64,000 nucleotides of DNA from the NCBI GenBank assembly GCA_016716525.1, contig JADJWE010000002.1:1-64000 (forward strand), in the 5' to 3' direction. Both the position numbers and the translations under genes were made by a program. The stretch is from Candidatus Flexicrinis affinis (GTDB taxonomy: Bacteria; Chloroflexota; Anaerolineae; Aggregatilineales; Phototrophicaceae). Below the pieces are notes generated by a model, which was not told the origin of the DNA, made no database searches, and saw only the letters and a list, made by a program, of their open reading frames with translations. Positions 16,408-24,686 of the stretch are shown here, piece after piece (positions within the stretch are counted from its first letter, which is position 1; every line of letters begins with the position of its first letter).

Positions 16408-17418
16408 CTATTCGTTAAACAATTCGCCTACGCTGCGCCCTTCGTGGGCACGCATCATGACCTCGGCGAGCAGTGGCCCGACCGACAGCACGGTCATGTT
16501 GGGCAGTCGTTTGGCAACGGGCTGGTCAATCGTATCCGTTAAGATGATTTCCTTGACGCCGAGGCTGGACAGGCGGTCGTAGGTCAATTTCGTCATGAAC
16601 CCATGGGTGAACGCCAGATACACGTCGCGCGCGCCGTACTCGCGGCAGATGTTCACCGCGTTTACGATGCTGCCGCCGGTGTTCACCTCGTCGTCGACAA
16701 GCAGCACGTTGCGTCCCTCGACCGAGCCGATGATCGACATGACTTCCGGACGCTCGGCGTTGTCCACGCGCCGCTTCTCCACCAGAGCGACCGGCGCACT
16801 GAGCGCCTCGCCCCAGTTGCGTGCCGGCTTGGCATAGCCGAGGTCCGCCGACACGACAGTCAAATCCGGGATGCGCTTGTCGCGCACGTAGTCGCTGAGG
16901 AGATAGAAAGCTCGGATGGCGTCGCCGGGTATGTTGAAGAACCCTTGAATCTGCCCGGCGTGCAGGTCGACGGTGATATAACGGTCGGCCCCGGCCGTCT
17001 CGATCATGTTTGCGACAAGCCGCGCTGTGATGGGAACGCGGGGCTGATCCTTCTTGTCCGACCGGCCATAGGTCAGGTAAGGAATCACGACGTTGATGCG
17101 GCCGGCGCTGTCGCGCATGACGGCATCGATCATGATGAGCAGTTCCATGAAATTATCGTGCACGGGTGAGCTCATCGACTGAACGATATACACGTCCTGT
17201 CCCCTGACGCTCTCGTTCAGCCGGATGAAGATATTCTCGTTGGAGAACGTCTTGCGCTCGTACTTCCCCGCAGGCACGCCGACATGCGAGCAGATGGGCT
17301 CTTTTAAGTGCTGTGCAGACGATCCAAAGAACACCTTTAGGTCGCCGAACGGCGTGCGGTACTTGCTATCTCGGGTCATGTCACGGTCCGGATCGTATTT
17401 CGTGCCGGGTACTTTCAC
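16408..17418 (-). CDS. prs: Ribose-phosphate diphosphokinase (PRPP synthetase), variant active-site loops
   Basis: The protein has 336 aa and class I PRPP synthetase architecture. It makes PRPP from ribose 5-phosphate and ATP for nucleotide, His and Trp synthesis. Visible motifs are VDLHAGQIQGFF (150-161, catalytic His), the flexible-loop EKRR (214-217) and the PRPP-binding loop VDDEVNTGGS (241-250). Two spots differ from the standard family. The usual SPDxGG is SADLGY (190-195), and the second Asp of DDxxDTGG is Asn (DDEVNTGG). The GTG at 17418 is supported by GGAGG 7 bp upstream. It follows ftsI by about 70 bp, probably in one transcript. Confidence 0.9.
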   Translation of the reverse strand: MKVPGTKYDPDRDMTRDSKYRTPFGDLKVFFGSSAQHLKEPICSHVGVPAGKYERKTFSNENIFIRLNESVRGQDVYIVQSMSSPVHDNFMELLIMIDAVMRDSAGRINVVIPYLTYGRSDKKDQPRVPITARLVANMIETAGADRYITVDLHAGQIQGFFNIPGDAIRAFYLLSDYVRDKRIPDLTVVSADLGYAKPARNWGEALSAPVALVEKRRVDNAERPEVMSIIGSVEGRNVLLVDDEVNTGGSIVNAVNICREYGARDVYLAFTHGFMTKLTYDRLSSLGVKEIILTDTIDQPVAKRLPNMTVLSVGPLLAEVMMRAHEGRSVGELFNE

Positions 17419-17486
17419 GACGCGCCTCCACGGTGCGGGTGATCAGGGCTGACTCTAGCGAACCGACCGAGTCATCGCAAGCGTGT

Positions 17487-19253
17487 CTATGGCCGCAGGG
17501 CGCCCACTATGCCGCCTTCTGCCACTAAGAAGCGGCGGTCTTCGTCGGTGGGAATCTCGAGATAGGTGACGAGCTGTTCGGCAAGCGCCTGAAACACCGG
17601 TGCAGCGGTCTGACTGGCGAAGATCGCCGTCTTGGGCCGGTCGAGCTTTACCAGAATGCTGACCTGCGGAGCGTCGGCCGGGAGGAACCCGACAAACGTC
17701 GCGATGGTTGCACCGGTCACGTATCCGACGGGCGACGGAATCTCCGCCGTGCCGGTTTTACCGGCGACCGTGTAGCCTTCGACCGAGGCACGCCCGTCCA
17801 GCCCGCGCTCGACGGCAGCGACCATCATGTTGGTGACCTGCCGGGCGACGTCTTCATTGATGACGCGGCGGATGAAGACCGGCTCGATGGTGGTAACCTC
17901 TTGCCCGCGAATGACTTGTTTGACGACTCGGGGTTGCATGAGTAGGCCGCCATTGGCGATTGCGTTGATGGCGTTCAACATTTGCAGCGGCGTCACGGAC
18001 ATGCCCTGCCCGAAGGCGTTGACCCCGAGGTCGGACTCCGACCACGTTTCGTCACCCGGAATGCGCAGGCGGCCAAGCTGTTCGCCTTCAAGGTCGACCC
18101 GTGTGCGCGATCCGAAGCCAAAGGCCGTCAAGTGGCTGTAGAAGGCATTGCGGCCAAGCGCTTCCACGGCAATCTTCGACGCCCCGATATTGAGCGATTC
18201 GACGATCACCGTTTCGGCGTCGACAATGCCGTATGCCTGTCCGTCCCAGTTTCGAATCTCCTCGCCGCCGACGCGGTAGACCCCCTCGTCGTTGTACACC
18301 CAGTCCGGCGTGATGACTCCCGCTTGCAGCGCGGCCGCCATGGTAATGACTTTCATCACAGAGCCCGGCTCGTAGATATCGCTGATCGCCGGATTGCGTA
18401 GGAGGCGCTCGTCGTTCAGCGGGATATTGTTCGGGTCGAGAGGAGGCCAGCTTGCCATTGCCAGAATGTCGCCGGTCATCGGGTCCATCACGATGATGTT
18501 GCCGCCGACCGCGCCGGACGTCTCGATGGCAGATGCGAGCGCCGACTCGACCAAGAACTGAATGTCACGGTCAATCGTCAGCACGAGGTCTTCGCCTTTT
18601 TCGGGGGCGTCATCGCTCGGCACGTCAAAGGGTATGACGCTGATTTCCGCCTGACGGGTCCGGCCCGCAAGCTCTCGTTCATAGTAACCTTCCGTCCCGT
18701 TGTAGCCGCGGAAGGTGTCGCCGTCCCCGGCGACGAACCCGATGAGCTGGCCGGCGAGGCTGCCTTGCGGGTAGTACCTTCTCGGGATCTGTTCGGCGAC
18801 GATGGCACTTGAGTTGAGCGCAACAAGCTGCTGGTAAGTCTGCGGGTCGACATTGGTCGCCAACAACGCGTATGGAACGCGGCTTCGGACGATCTCATTG
18901 ACTCGCAACGGATCTAGGTTCAAGATGGTCGACAACTGCTGTACCATGAAGTCCGGGTCGCTAACGATATTCGCACTGATTCCTACGCGATACTGCAACG
19001 CATTAACCGCCAGCCTCTGACCGGTGCGATCGTAGATGATGCCCCGTGACGAAGTCTGGCGCTGCGTGCTCGAGTAGTTCGCGTCACGGACGGCCTGCAA
19101 ATACGCAGTCAGGCGGGGGTCCTGCGGGGCTTGGAACAGCACCATACGCGTAACCAGCGCGATACTGATGAAGATCAGGCCGGCCACAACGACCGGAAGG
19201 CGTCTACGCAGGGTCTCTTGCTGGAGCGATGCCGTCTCAGATTGGGCAGCCAT
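17487..19253 (-). CDS. ftsI: Peptidoglycan DD-transpeptidase FtsI (class B PBP)
   Basis: A 588-aa class B penicillin-binding protein that crosslinks septal peptidoglycan outside the membrane. There is one N-terminal membrane anchor (about 19-41), the dimerisation domain starting at SSRGIIYDRTG (68-78), then the transpeptidase domain with SVMK (298-301, nucleophile Ser), SLN (353-355) and KTGT (499-502). The ATG follows the stop of the FtsL-like gene with no gap. Together with rsmH and the FtsL-like gene this is the classical dcw order, so FtsI is preferred over an elongation PBP2. Confidence 0.95.
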   Translation of the reverse strand: MAAQSETASLQQETLRRRLPVVVAGLIFISIALVTRMVLFQAPQDPRLTAYLQAVRDANYSSTQRQTSSRGIIYDRTGQRLAVNALQYRVGISANIVSDPDFMVQQLSTILNLDPLRVNEIVRSRVPYALLATNVDPQTYQQLVALNSSAIVAEQIPRRYYPQGSLAGQLIGFVAGDGDTFRGYNGTEGYYERELAGRTRQAEISVIPFDVPSDDAPEKGEDLVLTIDRDIQFLVESALASAIETSGAVGGNIIVMDPMTGDILAMASWPPLDPNNIPLNDERLLRNPAISDIYEPGSVMKVITMAAALQAGVITPDWVYNDEGVYRVGGEEIRNWDGQAYGIVDAETVIVESLNIGASKIAVEALGRNAFYSHLTAFGFGSRTRVDLEGEQLGRLRIPGDETWSESDLGVNAFGQGMSVTPLQMLNAINAIANGGLLMQPRVVKQVIRGQEVTTIEPVFIRRVINEDVARQVTNMMVAAVERGLDGRASVEGYTVAGKTGTAEIPSPVGYVTGATIATFVGFLPADAPQVSILVKLDRPKTAIFASQTAAPVFQALAEQLVTYLEIPTDEDRRFLVAEGGIVGALRP

Positions 19254-19727
19254 CTAATCGTCCTCGCTAAATTGCTCGAACTGTTGAGTCAGGTTGCGCA
19301 GCTGCTGCTGCAACCAACCACCGAAAGACTCGTCATAGACAGGGAGCTGTTCCTCGACTTCTTGCAGTGGTGCGACAGTCTGTCCCCGATTTGGATTGTA
19401 ACCGTTAACCACAATGAATATCTGGTCGTCTTGACCTGCGGCGACGAACCCCAGCTCGCCGGCGCGGCGGCGCAGCCGTTCGAGGCTCTGCAGTTCGGCG
19501 ATCTCGACGCGCAGCTCTTCATTCACGCGCTCAAGGTCGTCGCGGCGCGTGAGCAGCTCGCGCATTTCACGCCCGCGTGCGGCCTCGCTCGCCACCTGTG
19601 ACAAGTACAACCCGCCCATGATGAGCGCGAGAAACGCACCCAATACCGCGAGCGCCACGGCCTGTCGCTGTGGCCGCCATCCGGTTTGGCGCATGGCCTG
19701 TTCGAAGAAGTTGCGCGACGACTGCAC
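19254..19727 (-). CDS. FtsL/DivIC-like cell-division protein
   Basis: A 157-aa bitopic protein. A short cytoplasmic head is followed by a transmembrane segment (about residues 26-47) and a heptad-rich coiled coil (REMRELLTRRDDLERVNEEL and onward). The tail is Gln-rich and acidic. Sequence alone does not separate FtsL from DivIC, but its position between rsmH and ftsI is that of ftsL. It would form part of the FtsQ-FtsL-FtsB type complex that activates septal synthesis. Confidence 0.8.
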   Translation of the reverse strand: MQSSRNFFEQAMRQTGWRPQRQAVALAVLGAFLALIMGGLYLSQVASEAARGREMRELLTRRDDLERVNEELRVEIAELQSLERLRRRAGELGFVAAGQDDQIFIVVNGYNPNRGQTVAPLQEVEEQLPVYDESFGGWLQQQLRNLTQQFEQFSEDD

Positions 19728-19730
19728 GCG

Positions 19731-20663
19731 TTATGTCCTCTCGAATACTCTAAGTTTCGCGCTGCGGCTACGCGGATTGTGCTCGATCTCGTGCGCGCTT
19801 GCATCGATCGGCTTGCGGGTGAGCACGCGCCCCAACGCTGCCTTGGTCGGCATTGACTGCATCCCCGGCAGCGCCGCGATTTCTAGGCTGGCGTCGCGAA
19901 ACGCATGTTTGACAATCCGGTCTTCGAGACTGTGGAAGCTGATGATGGCGAGCCGTCCGCCGGGTCGCAATAAGTGTATCGCAACCGGCAGCACATGCTC
20001 AACCGACGCTAGCTCGTCGTTGACCGCAATACGCAGTGCTTGAAACGTGCGCGTCGCCGGATGGATCGGGCTGGGCTTGCCGCGTAACGGAACCGCCTTC
20101 TTGACAGCCTCGGCCAATTGGCGCGTCGAGGTGAAGGGCCGCCCCGCAGCAATGGCGCGCGCTATCCGGCGTGCTTCACGCTCCTCGCCCCAGCGAAAGA
20201 GCGCGTCGGCGATATCGCGCTCGTCCCACGAGTTTACGATGTCCGCCGCCGTAATCCCGCCGCCGGCAGGATCGAAGCGCATATCGAGCGGGCCGTCCTT
20301 CATGAACGCAAATCCGCGTTCGGCAGTATCGACCTGCATCGATGATACGCCGAGGTCGAGCACGATCCCGTCCACCCCGTCGGACCAGCCGATCTCGTCT
20401 GCCGCCTGAGCGATTGCGGTGTAGCTGCGATGCTGCACAGTGACGCGCCCCGCGTCGATGAAACCGGAAAGGCGCTCGCGAGCAATCGCAAGCGCCTGTA
20501 AGTCAACGTCGAGGCCGAGGACATGCCCCACACCGCGTTCGACGAGTGCAAGGGTGTGTCCACCGGCGCCCAGCGTCCCGTCGATCACACGTTCAGGCAT
20601 GAGTCGGTCCGCCGTTACGGCCGACACAACTTCATCGCGCAGAACCGAGATATGGGCGGACAT
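19731..20663 (-). CDS. rsmH: 16S rRNA (cytosine-1402-N4)-methyltransferase RsmH (MraW)
   Basis: A 310-aa SAM-dependent methyltransferase that modifies C1402 in the 16S rRNA decoding region. The signatures are HISVLRDEVV at the N-terminus, DGTLGAGGHT (SAM-binding), DLGVSSMQVD and RGFAFMKDGPLDMRFD. The start at 20663 begins the conserved region; longer open sequence upstream overlaps rsgA and is not conserved-looking. It lies 8 bp after rsgA and 3 bp before the FtsL-like gene. MraZ, usually upstream, is absent here and rsgA takes that place. Confidence 0.96.
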   Translation of the reverse strand: MSAHISVLRDEVVSAVTADRLMPERVIDGTLGAGGHTLALVERGVGHVLGLDVDLQALAIARERLSGFIDAGRVTVQHRSYTAIAQAADEIGWSDGVDGIVLDLGVSSMQVDTAERGFAFMKDGPLDMRFDPAGGGITAADIVNSWDERDIADALFRWGEEREARRIARAIAAGRPFTSTRQLAEAVKKAVPLRGKPSPIHPATRTFQALRIAVNDELASVEHVLPVAIHLLRPGGRLAIISFHSLEDRIVKHAFRDASLEIAALPGMQSMPTKAALGRVLTRKPIDASAHEIEHNPRSRSAKLRVFERT

Positions 20664-20671
20664 ACTGCGCC

Positions 20672-21652
20672 CTAGTACGCTTCCAGAGCCTTCGTGAGCT
20701 CCTCGCGCAGCGCCAAGTAGCTGCGCCAGCGCGCCTTGCTGATCTCGTGGCGGCGCACCGCTTCGATCACCGCACAGCCCGGCTCGTCCTGATGCACGCA
20801 GTCGTTGAAGCGGCACTGCCCGACATACGGCGCGATATCGCGGAAATACCCGTCAAGTTCCTCGGGTTCGACGTCATAGAGCGCGGCGTTGCGGATGCCC
20901 GGCGTGTCGGCGATGTATCCGCCCTGCTCAAGGCGCACCAGCACGCTGTCGCGCGTGGTGTGAACGCCTTCGTCGCGCCAGTTGCTGACCTCTTTCACCG
21001 CGCGCCCGAGATCGGGCTGAATGGCGTTCAGCAGGCTAGTCTTGCCAACACCCGACGCGCCGGTAAAGACCGATACTTTGCCGTGCAGCAAATCACGCAC
21101 GCGCTCGATACCGAGGTGCTTTTCTGCACTGGTGTAGCATACGGTGTAGTTCATCTTCTCATACGGTAAGAAGCGAGCGATCACTTTGGCCTCGTCGGCC
21201 AAGTCCATCTTGTTGACGATCAGCACGACCTCCGGCAGCTCTGCATGATCGGCGATCGCCAGAAGGCGGTCGATCAATGGGAAGTCCGGCGCAGGCTTAA
21301 CCGCCGAGGTCACAACAAATACAGCATCCGGATTGGCAATAATCACGTGCTGGCGTACCGGGTCGCCGGCGCCGCGGCTCCCCTCGGTGCGGACGGCCCG
21401 CCCTAGCACCGTGCGACGCGGTTCGACCTCGTAGATCGCCCCGATACGGCCGGTTTCGTCCGGCACGATGTCGAAGTGGACGCGGTCGCCAATGGCGGCG
21501 ACATCGCTCGACTGCGCCGCTTCGAGAAGCCGGCCGCGCAGTCGGCACCGATATATATGGCCGTCTCCGGCCTCAACCCAATAAAATCCGCTAATCTCCT
21601 TGACGATCAAGCCCGACAATGCATCGTCACCCAAGCGCACCTCTCCTTCCAT
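20672..21652 (-). CDS. rsgA: Small-subunit biogenesis GTPase RsgA
   Basis: A 326-aa circularly permuted GTPase that helps the 30S subunit mature. The order is an OB-like N-terminus, NKMD (G4), then GASGVGKTSLLNAI (G1), DTPG (G3) and a zinc-binding end, CRFNDCVHQDEPGC. The G4-before-G1 order is diagnostic. AAGGAA lies just upstream of the ATG. It is the first gene of a tight minus-strand set (rsgA, rsmH, FtsL-like, ftsI, prs). Confidence 0.96.
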   Translation of the reverse strand: MEGEVRLGDDALSGLIVKEISGFYWVEAGDGHIYRCRLRGRLLEAAQSSDVAAIGDRVHFDIVPDETGRIGAIYEVEPRRTVLGRAVRTEGSRGAGDPVRQHVIIANPDAVFVVTSAVKPAPDFPLIDRLLAIADHAELPEVVLIVNKMDLADEAKVIARFLPYEKMNYTVCYTSAEKHLGIERVRDLLHGKVSVFTGASGVGKTSLLNAIQPDLGRAVKEVSNWRDEGVHTTRDSVLVRLEQGGYIADTPGIRNAALYDVEPEELDGYFRDIAPYVGQCRFNDCVHQDEPGCAVIEAVRRHEISKARWRSYLALREELTKALEAY

Positions 21653-21675
21653 GTTCCTTTCAGACTGGCACCTTC

Positions 21676-21681
21676 ATTATA
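21676..21681 (-). promoter_or_regulatory. -10 element (TATAAT) for the rsgA-rsmH-ftsI transcript
   Basis: On the minus strand a perfect TATAAT lies about 25 bp upstream of the rsgA ATG. No good -35 is visible at the right distance, so only the -10 is claimed. A very short leader is implied. Confidence 0.4.
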
Positions 21682-21715
21682 GAGGGAAATCGCGCGTGTG
21701 TGCGAACACCAGTCG

Positions 21716-22576
21716 CTATTCGACCGGATAGGCGGCAAGGATGACGGGAACAGCGTCAAACGAAGGGATGTCCGAGCCCGGGGACGCGAGCATCGTCGAT
21801 CCGCCGCCGTCGAGGTTGAGCGCATGGACGATCTGCAAATCGGACTCGCTGAGGAACGTCGCCATATCATTGAGGGTCATGCCGATCAGCGTGGTGGAGA
21901 TCCACAGAATTCGCCCGGCATTGTCCTGCGCTACGACTGTACGCCGCGTTGCGCGGTCAGCGCTTCCGTTGCGGGTGTTAGCTACGCCATCGGTGATCAA
22001 CATCGGAAACCCCTGCACAGCCGTGTCGAGCAGACCGCCCGCGTACGGATCGGTGATAAGCGACCGCACCCAAACCTGATCGCCGGCGGTGGCGAACATG
22101 CCTCCCCTGCCGACGTAGCTCTGACCGTAGGGTGTGCCGTCCGAGACGACTAGGCCGAGCGGATTGCTGGACGGGTCGAAGAAGTTGCCGTTGATGAACG
22201 CGACCGCGCCCGGGACCTGCGAGCGCCAGTCGCCGATCCACAGCGGGGTCGAGGGGCTGTAATGGGCGCGAAAGCGGACTCGTGCAGGGTCGAATCGGTG
22301 GATCACGACCGACGCAAACGGCCCGAGGTTGGGCGGCTGAACGAACCGTCGTTCCGCGCCGGGTGCGATCAAATCCCAACCGGGCTCAGGGGACCCCGCG
22401 TCCGGCGGGAGGGGGGCTTGCGTTGGCTCGACAGTCGGCAGCACGGGCGATGTCGCCGGCGGACTAATCAGGTTGCAGCCCACCAATAGCAGCGCCTTCA
22501 AGACTGCAAAGCCCGTCCGGAACGGCCGGCGCAGGCGTCGCACGCGTGATCGATTGTCTGATTTTGGGAGGGTCAC
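21716..22576 (-). CDS. Phosphodiester glycosidase (NAGPA)-family lipoprotein
   Basis: A 286-aa protein with a basic N-terminus, a hydrophobic stretch and a lipobox ending LLLVGC (Cys 34), then a Pro-rich spacer. The catalytic domain shows FINGNFFD and ALNLDGGGSTML, the two hallmarks of the phosphodiester glycosidase family (NAGPA, PF09992). Bacterial members are thought to act on exopolysaccharide or cell-wall sugar phosphodiesters outside the membrane. The start is a GTG 4 bp after the regulator gene's stop, so the two probably share a transcript. Confidence 0.85.
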   Translation of the reverse strand: MTLPKSDNRSRVRRLRRPFRTGFAVLKALLLVGCNLISPPATSPVLPTVEPTQAPLPPDAGSPEPGWDLIAPGAERRFVQPPNLGPFASVVIHRFDPARVRFRAHYSPSTPLWIGDWRSQVPGAVAFINGNFFDPSSNPLGLVVSDGTPYGQSYVGRGGMFATAGDQVWVRSLITDPYAGGLLDTAVQGFPMLITDGVANTRNGSADRATRRTVVAQDNAGRILWISTTLIGMTLNDMATFLSESDLQIVHALNLDGGGSTMLASPGSDIPSFDAVPVILAAYPVE

Positions 22577-22580
22577 CGAC

Positions 22581-23246
22581 TTACGACTGCTCGTCCTGTT
22601 CTTCGTTCTCCGCGGCGCCGTCCACGTCGTCGGTGACGATCGGATAAGACACCATCAACATCTTCAGCGACGCCGTTTGGGTGCCGCGATCCTGATTGTC
22701 CTGACTGAGATCGTTGTATTCATTCAGGAGCCCCTTCAGGGCGTTGTGAAGCTTCTCGTACTGCTTTGGAGTCAGCTCGAAGCGGTAATTGTTGAGGGTC
22801 ATGCGACGATGCCACGGAGCCTCTTCCGTCATATCGATCGTCGCGTCATGGATATTGGCGAGGATTTCCTGCTTGGTCGACGTGAAAACGCCGGTCAGCG
22901 TTAGCTCAAGGCCTTCGTCGAACTCGTCCGAGCCGGGCGCCAGCAAGTTCTTGGCGACGCGATAGACGCGCGCTGCGGCCTGATAGTGCTTTTCGATGAT
23001 GCCCGAAACGATGCGCGTGTCGACCAGTACGATCAACCCGTGCTTCTCAAGCAGGTTGAAGTGGTAGTACAGCTTGGTCGCGGGTTTGTTGATCTTCTCG
23101 GCGATGCGCTTGACCGTGCTCGGGCGCATCAGGTATTCGAGGATGCTCAGTCGCAGGGGATCGGCCAGAACTTTCAGGGTTTCGAGGTCGGAGATGACCA
23201 GTTCGGGCGCGGGCGTAAAGGGTTTGGCTTGCGTGAGGTCGAGCAT
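22581..23246 (-). CDS. Winged-helix transcriptional regulator (ArsR/HTH_20-like)
   Basis: A 221-aa protein. Residues about 17-90 form the winged helix: LKVLADPLRLSILEYLMRP, then RIAEKINKPATKLYYHFNLL as the recognition region, then the wing. The C-terminal ~120 residues form a ligand or dimer domain not identified here, ending in an acidic tail. No ArsR metal-binding CxC is visible, so it is not a classical metal sensor. The ATG at 23246 is chosen because the conserved fold begins there; the longer frame lacks a ribosome site. The CTTGAAT-type half-sites near its promoter and at 23779-23814 make self-regulation plausible (inference). Confidence 0.82.
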   Translation of the reverse strand: MLDLTQAKPFTPAPELVISDLETLKVLADPLRLSILEYLMRPSTVKRIAEKINKPATKLYYHFNLLEKHGLIVLVDTRIVSGIIEKHYQAAARVYRVAKNLLAPGSDEFDEGLELTLTGVFTSTKQEILANIHDATIDMTEEAPWHRRMTLNNYRFELTPKQYEKLHNALKGLLNEYNDLSQDNQDRGTQTASLKMLMVSYPIVTDDVDGAAENEEQDEQS

Positions 23247-23286
23247 TGGCACTCTGTCTGCTGTTAAAAGTTCTTGAATGGAATGA

Positions 23287-23292
23287 ATTATA
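23287..23292 (-). promoter_or_regulatory. Extended -10 promoter of the winged-helix regulator gene
   Basis: On the minus strand TGATATAAT gives a perfect -10 with the extended TGn. A CTTGAAT/ATTCAAG half-site at 23273-23279 lies just downstream of it, where a bound repressor would block transcription. Confidence 0.5.
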
Positions 23293-23378
23293 TCATACGC
23301 CGAATACTCGTTGGCGCGCCACCTGCATGGAGTCTGGGGACAGGTGGCGCGCACATGGGGAGGACCTAGATAGCGTGT

Positions 23379-23546
23379 CTAGGGCTTGCGTGCGGCGCGC
23401 TTTTCGCCGCGGTTCAGCTCCGGCTTGACCTGCGGATCGCCTTGCAGTTCGGCGTGCAGCTCGCGCATCTGGCGGCGAGCATCGCCTTCCCGGCGCAGGT
23501 CAGCGATCCGGTGTTGATTCTGAATCTGGATCGACAGGTTAAACAT
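23379..23546 (-). CDS. Small hypothetical protein (55 aa)
   Basis: The frame starts MFNLSIQIQNQHRIADLRRE, ends EKRAARKP and has 55 residues. It is highly charged and predicted helical. GAGGG lies about 9 bp upstream of the ATG. It is the second of two tandem small genes downstream of a strong promoter with a palindrome. No family is recognised. High charge, a start with a ribosome site and its operon-like position argue for a real gene. Confidence 0.6.
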   Translation of the reverse strand: MFNLSIQIQNQHRIADLRREGDARRQMRELHAELQGDPQVKPELNRGEKRAARKP

Positions 23547-23618
23547 GGTGTAGTGTCCCTCAGATTGGTCGTTCGTTGGTTTAGACTATGAATGCGGACT
23601 GCGGGAGCGTCGCCTGCC

Positions 23619-23750
23619 TTAGGCGGCGCGGGTGGCCGATCGGGTGATAAGGCGCGCCAGCTTCACCAGCTTGACGAGGCGCTGCTTCTCTGCCCGGCGG
23701 ATTGCTTCAGCGCGGACCAGTTCGATGTGACCGATGGGGTCTAGGAACAT
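23619..23750 (-). CDS. Small basic hypothetical protein (43 aa)
   Basis: The frame reads MFLDPIGHIELVRAEAIRRA followed by a Lys/Arg-rich helix (EKQRLVKLVKLARLITRSA) and stops after 43 residues. The predicted helix is amphipathic and strongly basic. GGAGG stands 7 bp before the ATG, an excellent ribosome site. It is the first gene after the promoter at 23816-23844. It could bind nucleic acid or membrane, which is a guess from charge only. Confidence 0.6.
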   Translation of the reverse strand: MFLDPIGHIELVRAEAIRRAEKQRLVKLVKLARLITRSATRAA

Positions 23751-23778
23751 CTGAAGCCTCCAGTGGCATATCCCTACA

Positions 23779-23814
23779 ATTTCAAGCATTCAACTTAGTT
23801 TGAACGCTTGAAAT
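23779..23814. promoter_or_regulatory. Palindromic operator downstream of the small-ORF promoter
   Basis: Two 15-base arms (23779-23793 and 23800-23814) are inverted repeats matching at 14 of 15 positions around a 6-base spacer. The arm core is TTTCAAGCRTTCAA. It begins 2 bp from the -10, the position of a typical repressor site. A related shorter inverted repeat, TTGAACATTCAA, lies at 23853-23864, upstream of the -35. Confidence 0.65.
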
Positions 23815-23815
23815 C

Positions 23816-23844
23816 AGTGTATGCGGTTTTGTGAAGGCTGTCAA
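23816..23844 (-). promoter_or_regulatory. Sigma-70 promoter of the two small ORFs
   Basis: On the minus strand a perfect -35 TTGACA (23839-23844) is followed after exactly 17 bp by TACACT (23816-23821). This is one of the best promoter matches in the window. It drives leftward toward the 43- and 55-aa genes. Confidence 0.75.
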
Positions 23845-23916
23845 GCACTTTCTTGAACATTCAACATTTTTCCAACACCCACAATATGGGGGCTTGTCCA
23901 TGCGCTAAAGTTCCAC

Positions 23917-23946
23917 TTGATCGTGCCTCAAAGGCAGTGCTATACT
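23917..23946 (+). promoter_or_regulatory. Promoter of tRNA-Val
   Basis: TTGATC (23917-23922), an 18-bp spacer and TATACT (23941-23946) stand just 11 bp before the mature tRNA 5' end. Confidence 0.6.
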
Positions 23947-23957
23947 GTGGGGCAGCA

Positions 23958-24031
23958 GGGCGATTAGCTCAGTTGGTCAGAGCGTACGGTTCACATCCGT
24001 AAGGTCGGGGGTTCGAGCCCCTCATCGCCCA
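23958..24031 (+). tRNA. tRNA-Val (anticodon CAC)
   Basis: The acceptor stem pairs GGGCGAT with ATCGCCC. The D arm GCTCAGTTGGTCAGAGC, the anticodon stem TACGG/CCGTA with loop TTCACAT, and the T arm with TTCGAGC are all present. The anticodon CAC reads GUG (Val). CCA is not encoded. Confidence 0.95.
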
Positions 24032-24038
24032 CAACGCA

Positions 24039-24067
24039 CAGAGCCTGTCGAGATGACAGGCTCTGTT
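24039..24067 (+). terminator. Hairpin terminator after tRNA-Val
   Basis: An 11-bp perfect stem (24039-24049 with 24055-24065) with a 5-base loop is followed by a short T run. Confidence 0.65.
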
Positions 24068-24146
24068 GATTCTCCCCCACTTACGCTCTCGCTCCGAGGC
24101 GACGATCCCGACCGTCTCACTGCGCTCGGCGCGCTTTACCTCTCAG

Positions 24147-24686
24147 TCAATTCGCGTCATCTGCGGCTTGAAGCGCGCGGAGCAGCGGCACGTGCGGATG
24201 ATTCTCCCACTGCGCCGCATCGTCCTGATGATGCTCGATCAGCCAAACGACACGTTCCGGTGCATGCGCGGTACGCGCCATTTCGGCGCCCCATGCCGGA
24301 TGATGGCGCTTGACCGCAAATGCGCGCCACAGCCAATGCCGCGGGTCCTTGTCGACCAGCTCGTCATACAGCCCGGGCGCGGCACGGCCCACGAGCACAG
24401 GCAGGGTCTTTTGCCAGATTCGCACCGGATGACGCGACTTGCCGACATCATGCAGCAGCGCCGCCACGGCGAGGTCGTCCAATGCCCGCGGATCGCCGTC
24501 CTGCGGGAGATTGGCAAGAAGGGTCCGCAGGACGTTCAGCGCGTGCACCTGCTCGATATGCGACATATGGCGAAACAGCGCAAGCTGTGGAACGGTGAGA
24601 TAGGCCGCCGCCTCGGAAAGGTCGGGGGTTACGCGCAGCGACAGCAGCGCGCGAACACCCTGTCGCATGCGTCCTGACGGCGTCAT
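24147..24686 (-). CDS. HD-domain protein
   Basis: A 179-aa protein with the HD metal-binding pattern: an early His in FRHMSHIEQVHA, then ALLHDVGK (the HD pair) and VKRHHPAWGAEMA downstream. Such proteins are metal-dependent phosphohydrolases acting on nucleotides or signalling molecules; the substrate is unknown. The ATG at 24686 overlaps the stop of the M50 protease gene (ATGA), so they are translationally coupled. A longer frame upstream merely runs through the protease gene. Confidence 0.85.
   Translation of the reverse strand: MTPSGRMRQGVRALLSLRVTPDLSEAAAYLTVPQLALFRHMSHIEQVHALNVLRTLLANLPQDGDPRALDDLAVAALLHDVGKSRHPVRIWQKTLPVLVGRAAPGLYDELVDKDPRHWLWRAFAVKRHHPAWGAEMARTAHAPERVVWLIEHHQDDAAQWENHPHVPLLRALQAADDAN

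Noticed and set aside
24053..24677. Plus-strand open frames after tRNA-Val
   Set aside because: They lie antisense to the HD-domain gene and start inside the tRNA terminator.
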